NCBI GenBank assembly: GCA_900554675.1
Contig: USIM01000010.1
Location: 1 to 11,971 of the forward strand
Length of the DNA stretch: 11,971 nt
Reading direction: 5' to 3'
Source of the DNA: an uncultured Sutterella sp.
Lineage (GTDB): Bacteria; Pseudomonadota; Gammaproteobacteria; Burkholderiales; Burkholderiaceae_F
The notes under the pieces: generated by a model
What the model was told of the DNA's origin: nothing
The model's database searches: none
The model's input: the letters and a program-made list of their open reading frames with translations, nothing else
Made by a program: the position numbers and the translations under genes
Shown: positions 8,109-11,971 of the stretch, one piece after another
How positions within the stretch are numbered: position 1 is the first letter of the stretch
Layout of the letters: each line of letters opens with the position of its first letter

Positions 8109-8125
8109 GAAATACTCGGTATTTC
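8109..8125. repeat. Perfect palindrome 7-3-7 in the recQ-iadA control region
   Basis: GAAATAC, TCG, GTATTTC form a perfect inverted repeat. If the recQ -10 is at 8098-8093, its -35 region would fall at about 8116-8121, inside this palindrome, so a bound regulator could block recQ. It is also 30 bp upstream of the iadA -10 candidate. An operator is the most natural reading; the protein that binds is unknown. Confidence 0.4.
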
Positions 8126-8154
8126 ACCTGTATATGATCGGATTACAAATAGGC

Positions 8155-8160
8155 TACAAT
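8155..8160 (+). promoter_or_regulatory. Putative -10 element for iadA
   Basis: TACAAT preceded by GGC matches the sigma-70 -10 form (TATAAT) at five of six bases. No good -35 hexamer lies 16-18 bp upstream (the region reads around TATATGAT), so it would need an activator or be weak. It would give an iadA leader of about 130 nt. Confidence 0.35.
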
Positions 8161-8232
8161 GAAGAAACGGAAAGGGTAACATCGGCGCAAAATAATACGC
8201 TTTGAATTGATATTGCTTCCCTTCCCAATCCA

Positions 8233-8277
8233 TCTCGATTCTCCACAATCGAGAAGTGGTGAATTTGTTTTTTGTTT
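8233..8277 (+). promoter_or_regulatory. Attenuator-like stem-loops in the iadA leader
   Basis: Stem A is a perfect 8-bp repeat, TCTCGATT (8233-8240) with AATCGAGA (8247-8254), loop of 6 nt. Stem B pairs ATTCTCCAC (8238-8246) with GTGGTGAAT (8256-8264), eight of nine bases with one T-T mismatch, loop of 9 nt. They share 8238-8240, so both cannot form fully at once. Stem B is followed directly by a T-rich run at 8265-8277 (11 of 13 T), as in an intrinsic terminator. The iadA ribosome site AAGGA is at 8286-8290. The layout resembles an antiterminator/terminator pair; function is inferred only. Confidence 0.35.
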
Positions 8278-8299
8278 GATTTCGAAAGGATCTGCTCCC

Positions 8300-9442
8300 A
8301 TGTTCAAAATCATTAAGAATGCCAACCTCTACACCCCGGCTCCTGTCGGCAAGAAGGACATCTTAATTTGCGGTGACAAGATTGTTGCCATCGAAGATAG
8401 TCTTGATGCTTACAAATTCCCCGGTGAAGTGGAAGTGATTGATGTTCAAGGTGCCACGGTTACGCCGGGCTTTTTTGATCAACACGTTCACTTAACAGGT
8501 GGTGGTGGCGAAGGCGGTCCTGCAACGCGAGTGCCGCCCGTCATGCCGTCCCAACTTTTGCGTGCCGGTGTCACCACAGTTTGCGGCGTCATGGGAACGG
8601 AAGGGACGACGAAATTCCCGGAAGAACTCTATGCAAAGGTCATGGGCTTGCGCCAAGAAGGCTTGACCGCTTTCATGCATACGGGCTCTTACCAGTTCCC
8701 GTCTCCCACGATTACGGGCAATGCACGTAAGGACATCATTGCTGTAGAACCGGTGTTGGGTGTGAAGATCGCATTGGCCGACCACCGTTGCTCCTTCCCC
8801 ACGGACGACGAAATGCTCAAGCTTGTGGCTGATGTTCGTATGGGTGGCATGCTTTCCGGTAAGAAGGGCGTCTTGCACGTTCACTTGGGTGACTTCGGTG
8901 GTGCCTATGAACAATTTGAACGCTTAATCGCTCGTGGTTTGGCTCGTCATCACTTCTCTCCGACTCACACGGGTCGTGAACCGAAGTTGTTCGAACAAGC
9001 CATTGAATTTGCCAAGAAGGGTGGCGTGATTGACATTACCTCGGGTGGTGGCAACGTCTATCCGTTTGTCGAATGCGTCGAACGCGTTTTGAAAGCCGGT
9101 GTTGATCGCTCTCGTATCACGATGAGCTCTGACGGTAACGGTTCTATGCCGAAGTTTGATGAAAACGGCAACATGATTGCTATCGTGGCCGCTCCTGTCA
9201 ATGCTAACCACTCCATGCTCAAGGAAATGGTCGCTGGCGGTATCGATTTTGAAACCGCTTTAATGATGACCACTTCTAACGTGGCAGACTCTTTGGGCGT
9301 TAAGGAAGCTCGCGTCAATGTTGGCGCTACGGCTAACCTTTGTGTTTTGACGAAGGACTTGGATGTCGACACCGTGATGGCTCGTGGTGTCGTCTGGGTT
9401 CAAGGTGGTCAAAGCGTCAAGTTGGGTAACTTCGAAGCCTAA
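8300..9442 (+). CDS. iadA: Isoaspartyl dipeptidase (beta-aspartyl peptidase)
   Basis: A 380-residue binuclear metallopeptidase of the amidohydrolase superfamily that cleaves beta-aspartyl (isoaspartyl) dipeptides left by breakdown of damaged proteins, releasing aspartate. All landmarks of the E. coli enzyme are present at a small constant offset: metal ligands His62 and His64 (HVHLTGGGGEGG), the lysine to be carboxylated Lys156 (GVKIALADHR), His195, His223 and the catalytic Asp278 (SSDGNG). Substrate residues Glu71, Tyr131, Arg163 and Arg226 are also in place. I start at ATG 8300, with AAGGA at 8286-8290 spaced 9 nt. An in-frame TTG at 8207 would add 31 residues unlike any IadA and would translate the structured leader. 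It stands alone; the neighbour sstT converges on it, and both fit amino-acid scavenging. Confidence 0.95.
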   Translation: MFKIIKNANLYTPAPVGKKDILICGDKIVAIEDSLDAYKFPGEVEVIDVQGATVTPGFFDQHVHLTGGGGEGGPATRVPPVMPSQLLRAGVTTVCGVMGTEGTTKFPEELYAKVMGLRQEGLTAFMHTGSYQFPSPTITGNARKDIIAVEPVLGVKIALADHRCSFPTDDEMLKLVADVRMGGMLSGKKGVLHVHLGDFGGAYEQFERLIARGLARHHFSPTHTGREPKLFEQAIEFAKKGGVIDITSGGGNVYPFVECVERVLKAGVDRSRITMSSDGNGSMPKFDENGNMIAIVAAPVNANHSMLKEMVAGGIDFETALMMTTSNVADSLGVKEARVNVGATANLCVLTKDLDVDTVMARGVVWVQGGQSVKLGNFEA

Positions 9443-9457
9443 TTCACCTTAGCAAAA

Positions 9458-9492
9458 ACGGGAACCTCTATTAAAAGAAGTTCCCGTCTTTT
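9458..9492. terminator. Hairpin terminator between iadA and sstT, proximal to iadA
   Basis: ACGGGAAC (9458-9465) pairs perfectly with GTTCCCGT (9480-9487). After one mismatch, TCT/AGA adds 3 bp, leaving a 6-nt loop. On the minus strand the stem is followed by TTTTT (complement of 9453-9457), and on the plus strand by CTTTT at 9488-9492. It can therefore serve sstT and iadA, with the better T-run on the sstT side. Confidence 0.8.
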
Positions 9493-9500
9493 ATTCGATT

Positions 9501-9540
9501 AGAGGTATCGCAGAAAAATTAGCGGTACCTCTTTTTCGTT
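9501..9540 (+). terminator. Second hairpin terminator after iadA
   Basis: AGAGGTATCGC (9501-9511) pairs with GCGGTACCTCT (9522-9532), 11 bp with one G-U pair, around a 10-nt A/T-rich loop. It is followed by TTTTTCGTTTT from 9532, which runs to the sstT stop codon. The T-run is on the plus-strand side, so this is best read as a back-up terminator for iadA transcripts. Confidence 0.75.
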
Positions 9541-10806
9541 TTAACGCAACTCGCGAACGTCACGACCGTGACGATCTTCTTCAACAGCGATACGTTCTGC
9601 ACGCATGCAAGCTGCCGCCGTAAACAAAACGTCAGAGGAAGAATTCAAAGCCGTTTCAGTCGAGTCTTGCAACACGCCGATGATAAAGCCAACGGCGACT
9701 ACTTCCATGGCGACCGTTGCATCAATGCCGAATAAGCCACAAGCCAAGGGAATCAACATCAAGGAGCCACCCGGCACACCAGAAGCACCGCAAGCACAAA
9801 CAGAAGCAATGAAACTCAAAATGAGCGCCGTCCAGAAACTCACTTCAATGTTCAAACTGTGAGCGGCAGCCAACGTCAAAACCGTAATCGTAATGGCAGC
9901 ACCGGCCATATTGATGGTAGCGCCCAAAGGAATCGTAATGGAGTAGGTCCCTTCATCCAAATTCAAACGACGGCACATCCCCATATTCACAGGAATATTA
10001 GCGGCAGACGAGCGCGTAAAGAAAGCCATCACACCACTTTCGCGAAGCGTAGCAATCGTCAAGGGATAGGGATTTTTGCGAATGCAACACCAAACCAAGA
10101 AGGGGTTGAGAACCAATGCAACAAAGAGCATGCAGCCCAACAAAACGACCAGCAATTGCAAGTAGCCTTCAAAGACTTCAATACCGGTCGTTGCAACCGT
10201 ACTCGAAACCAAACCGAAGATACCCAAAGGTGCCAAGCGAATCACAACGCTCACCACAAACTCAACACCACGGGATAAGTCTGCCATGAATTGACGAGAA
10301 GAGTCAGAAGCATGACGCAATGCCACGCCCAAGCCTGTTGCCCATGCCAAGATACCGATGTAATTGCCCTTTAATAAAGCATTGACCGGGTTATCGAAGA
10401 CAGACAACAACATATTGCGCATGACTTCAAGCACACCGCCCGGGGAAGACACTTGTGCTTCGGTGGTCACCAACATGATTTGAGTCGGGATGAAGTAGCT
10501 CACCGTCACAGCAATCAACGCTGCACCAAAAGTCCCAATGATATAGAGAGCAATCACTGGCTTAATGTGGGCCTTCGTTTCAACATCGTGATTGGCAATG
10601 GCAGACATCACCAATACAAACACCAAAAGCGGCGCAACGGCCTTTAATGCAGAAATGAAAAGAGTCCCTAAAAAGGCACTCGAAATCGCAAGCTGCGGGA
10701 AAATATAGGCACAACCAACGCCCAATATAAGGGCGACGAGAATTTGTTTAACAAGCGAAGCCTGCAAGAAAGGCATCGCAAATTTGATCATGATACGTTT
10801 GGGCAT
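9541..10806 (-). CDS. sstT: Serine/threonine:Na+ symporter SstT
   Basis: A 421-residue inner-membrane transporter of the dicarboxylate/amino acid:cation symporter (DAACS, EAAT/GltP-like) family that imports serine and threonine with sodium. Similarity to E. coli SstT (414 residues) runs end to end: [13 protein letters not shown] at 17-29, [16 protein letters not shown] near 47-62 and [11 protein letters not shown] at 146-156. The re-entrant hairpin 1 is [10 protein letters not shown] (265-274), the sodium-binding helix NMAGAA (299-304), hairpin 2 GASGVPGG (340-347), and the last core helix [12 protein letters not shown] (381-392). About eight membrane helices are expected. The start is ATG 10806 behind an A/G-rich AAGAAGAAGA stretch; an in-frame ATG five codons later is possible. 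The upstream leader has a 7-5-7 inverted repeat. It is monocistronic by layout. Confidence 0.96.
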   Translation of the reverse strand: MPKRIMIKFAMPFLQASLVKQILVALILGVGCAYIFPQLAISSAFLGTLFISALKAVAPLLVFVLVMSAIANHDVETKAHIKPVIALYIIGTFGAALIAVTVSYFIPTQIMLVTTEAQVSSPGGVLEVMRNMLLSVFDNPVNALLKGNYIGILAWATGLGVALRHASDSSRQFMADLSRGVEFVVSVVIRLAPLGIFGLVSSTVATTGIEVFEGYLQLLVVLLGCMLFVALVLNPFLVWCCIRKNPYPLTIATLRESGVMAFFTRSSAANIPVNMGMCRRLNLDEGTYSITIPLGATINMAGAAITITVLTLAAAHSLNIEVSFWTALILSFIASVCACGASGVPGGSLMLIPLACGLFGIDATVAMEVVAVGFIIGVLQDSTETALNSSSDVLFTAAACMRAERIAVEEDRHGRDVRELR

Positions 10807-10842
10807 AATAGAGTCTTCTTCTTATTTTGGGTTAAATCCATG

Positions 10843-10861
10843 TTTGGCGGAGTGCGCCAAA
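10843..10861. repeat. Inverted repeat 7-5-7 in the sstT leader
   Basis: TTTGGCG (10843-10849) and CGCCAAA (10855-10861) are perfect inverted arms around GAGTG, 36 bp upstream of the sstT start. On the sstT strand the same dyad forms a G/C-cored hairpin, without a T-run after it. It could be an operator or an RNA hairpin. Confidence 0.5.
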
Positions 10862-11038
10862 AGACTTTAACCTAACCATAACAAGTTTTATTCATTCGAC
10901 TGTTGCTTTCTTGAGCGAATTCGTCAATGGCTAGGGTTTTTGCCCTATGTTGAACTTCGCCGTGTTAGGCTCTTATGCCTAGAGAAATGTCAAAAGAGGT
11001 AGGAAGTAAGAATTTCAATCAAAAAAAAATGATGGACC
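10862..11038. other. Non-coding region between sstT and the SMR remnant
   Basis: I see no gene here. It holds small dyads: TAGGG/CCCTA and TAGGC/GCCTA, each with a 6-nt loop, at about 10932-10974. An exact TTGACA lies on the minus strand (10993-10988), but no -10 hexamer at the right spacing, and a second -35-like TTGACG (10927-10922) has a poor partner AACAGT (10904-10899). Nine consecutive A residues at 11021-11029 give a T9 run just beyond the stop of the SMR remnant on the minus strand, without a hairpin in front. The sstT promoter is presumably here but I cannot place it. Confidence 0.4.
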
Positions 11039-11287
11039 TCAAGCAACAGCCTTTAATCCAACGACTGAAGTAATCAATGTTGTGATGAAAAGTAAGCGGA
11101 TAAAAGAAGCACGTTCCCCAAAAACGAGAATCCCCAAAAGGACAGTTCCAACTGCACCGATCCCAGTCCAAACCGGGTAAGCCGTCCCGATCGGCAAAGT
11201 TTGAACCGCCGCGGCCAACAACCACATGCTAATAGTAAGACAAAACATGAACCCACCGAAGGTGGTGTACAGCATAAAACTGTGCAC
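11039..11287 (-). pseudogene. SMR-family efflux protein lacking its first helix (SugE/Gdx-like remnant)
   Basis: The 82-residue frame matches the small multidrug resistance family from the second membrane helix onward. LPIGTAYPVWTGIGAVG at 31-47 is the family core, in the form typical of SugE/Gdx (guanidinium exporter) members, and the C-terminus FGERASFIRLLFITTLITSVVGLKAVA is complete. SMR proteins are normally 105-110 residues with four helices; here helix 1, with the essential membrane glutamate (E-x-x-W), is absent. Similarity begins at residue 2-3. I read all three upstream minus-strand frames and found no helix 1, and a TGA closes the same frame shortly upstream. Only a GTG (11287) or an ATG four codons later could start it. 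A deletion or rearrangement is likely, and transport is not expected. A short living variant cannot be excluded. Confidence 0.65.
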
Positions 11288-11300
11288 TACCCGTAGAAAT

Positions 11301-11320
11301 CCACTTACTTTAGTAGGTGG
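11301..11320. repeat. Stem-loop next to the SMR breakpoint
   Basis: CCACTTACT (11301-11309) pairs with AGTAGGTGG (11312-11320), nine positions with one G-U pair and a 2-nt TT spacer. It lies 14 bp beyond the point where SMR similarity stops and ahead of the DUF3455 gene. There is no T-run, so it is not a standard terminator. It could be an operator for the lipoprotein gene or a remnant of the rearrangement. Confidence 0.45.
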
Positions 11321-11425
11321 AGGATGTCACACACCATAAACTGTAACAATTTGAAGACTTATATGGTGAGCGCAATTACCGTAAACTTAAAAGGTGTTGA
11401 TTCAACCTTATTTCATGAGACAAAA

Positions 11426-11944
11426 ATGCGCTCACTGTTTCGCCTGTCATTAATTGCTATCACGGCTACATTATGTGCTTGTTCCTCTGTTAAACCGCCC
11501 TCTGTTACGCCCCCGGAAGCCTCTGAAGAAGCTTTCCGATTGGAAGCCTCCGGCGAACAAGTCTTTCGATGCTTAATTGACGCTCGTGGTTGGTATTGGA
11601 AATTTGAAGCCCCTAATGCTTATCTTTTCGATCCGCAAACAAATCAAGCCGTTGCTAAACACGGCTATAACTTCACTTTTGTTCATAATGACGGCTCACG
11701 CCTAACCACTCGGATTGTGTCTACTGCGCCACAAGGGAAAAAAGATCTCTCCGACGCTCTTTTTACTGTCGCCAGTCGAGACGGTTATGGGCGCTTATCT
11801 CAAATTCAATACGTCCAGCGTCTTAATGCCAAAGGCGGAGTACCAACCACCATGTGTACAAAAGAAAAAAGAGGACAACTGGCAAGAGTCCCCTTTACGG
11901 CTGATTTCATCTTCTATCGCTCAAAAATAGACCAAATGCCTTGA
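11426..11944 (+). CDS. DUF3455 domain-containing lipoprotein
   Basis: A 172-residue exported protein of unknown function. Residues 1-18 form a lipoprotein signal peptide, with lipobox LCAC and the lipidated Cys19, so it should be membrane-anchored facing the periplasm. The remainder matches the DUF3455 pattern from memory of the family: ASGEQVFRC at 41-49, WYWKFEAPNAYLFD at 56-69, VAKHG near 76-80, a DGS at 89-91, IQYVQRLNAKGG at 127-138 and the ending VPFTADFIFY at 155-164. Cys49 and Cys144 are the only other cysteines in the mature part and could form a disulfide, a possible DsbA substrate. I use ATG 11426 because it places the signal peptide correctly; the frame is open upstream to ATG 11324, but that adds 34 polar residues. 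The ribosome site is weak (GAGA). Confidence 0.85.
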   Translation: MRSLFRLSLIAITATLCACSSVKPPSVTPPEASEEAFRLEASGEQVFRCLIDARGWYWKFEAPNAYLFDPQTNQAVAKHGYNFTFVHNDGSRLTTRIVSTAPQGKKDLSDALFTVASRDGYGRLSQIQYVQRLNAKGGVPTTMCTKEKRGQLARVPFTADFIFYRSKIDQMP

Positions 11945-11969
11945 AAAATCAAGCGAATTTAGCTACAAT
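11941..11969 (+). promoter_or_regulatory. Sigma-70-type promoter pointing out of the window
   Basis: TTGAAA (11941-11946) and TACAAT (11964-11969) are separated by exactly 17 bp, each one or two bases from consensus. The -35 hexamer overlaps the stop codon of the DUF3455 gene. It would drive a gene or RNA that starts beyond the right edge, so its target cannot be named. Confidence 0.6.
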
Positions 11970-11971
11970 TA

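Noticed and set aside
8233..8264. Pseudoknot between the loop of stem A (CCAC) and GTGG at 8256-8259
   Set aside because: Only one nucleotide would have to span the 8-bp stem A, which is sterically not possible. Reading CCAC/GTGG as part of an alternative stem B is better.
8207..8299. Longer IadA starting at TTG 8207
   Set aside because: The N-terminus aligns with E. coli IadA from ATG 8300, which has AAGGA at good spacing. The extension would overlap the structured leader.
9859..10278. 139-residue plus-strand frame antisense to sstT
   Set aside because: It lies wholly inside the clear sstT gene, is low in hydrophobic pattern and rich in Asn/Gln/His/Arg, typical of the antisense of a membrane protein gene.
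11319..11425. Upstream start (ATG 11324) for the DUF3455 gene, next to GGAGG at 11319-11323
   Set aside because: The GGAGG touches the ATG with no spacer, and the added 34 residues would bury the lipoprotein signal peptide internally.

Overview
This window looks like an ordinary chromosomal stretch of a low-to-moderate GC betaproteobacterium. It most resembles a Sutterella/Parasutterella-type member of the Burkholderiales. That placement is an inference from the argS – SPOR-domain – dsbA – SDR gene order, the proteobacterial character of the SstT, IadA and RecQ proteins, and a DUF3455 lipoprotein; no rRNA or other marker confirms it. Ten protein genes or gene remnants are recognisable. I see no tRNA, rRNA, CRISPR array, prophage or intact insertion sequence.

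Left part, + strand (253-6221). folE2 (GTP cyclohydrolase of the IB type, feeding folate and queuosine synthesis) stands behind an AT-rich leader and ends at a hairpin terminator. A tightly packed run follows: argS, a short FtsN-like SPOR membrane protein, dsbA, a phosphomannomutase/phosphoglucomutase and a short-chain dehydrogenase. Gaps are 9, 2, 14 and 1 nt, so this is very probably one operon joining tRNA charging, cell-envelope or division functions and sugar-phosphate supply for surface polysaccharide. It ends at a strong bidirectional hairpin shared with the convergent recQ.

Middle (6260-9536). recQ (- strand) and iadA (+ strand, isoaspartyl dipeptidase) diverge from a 231-bp control region. 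This region carries a LexA-like but short-spaced dyad near the recQ start, a perfect 7-3-7 palindrome, a TACAAT -10 element, and a long iadA leader with two mutually exclusive stem-loops, the second followed directly by a T-rich run. That attenuator-like leader is the most interesting unexplained structure in the window. iadA and the convergent sstT are separated by two hairpin terminators in tandem.

Right part (9541-11971). sstT (- strand, Na+-dependent serine/threonine symporter) lies beside iadA; both would serve amino-acid scavenging. Upstream of sstT is a 230-bp non-coding stretch with several small dyads. Next comes a small-multidrug-resistance (SMR) gene that has lost its first membrane helix, with the essential glutamate, and is probably a pseudogene. 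Last is a DUF3455 lipoprotein gene on the + strand. A well-formed sigma-70-type promoter overlaps the end of that gene and points out of the window.

I did not find a clearly new multi-gene system. The second-look items are regulatory leaders, the truncated SMR gene, the CGHC active site of DsbA, and the sugar-phosphomutase placed inside the dsbA operon.
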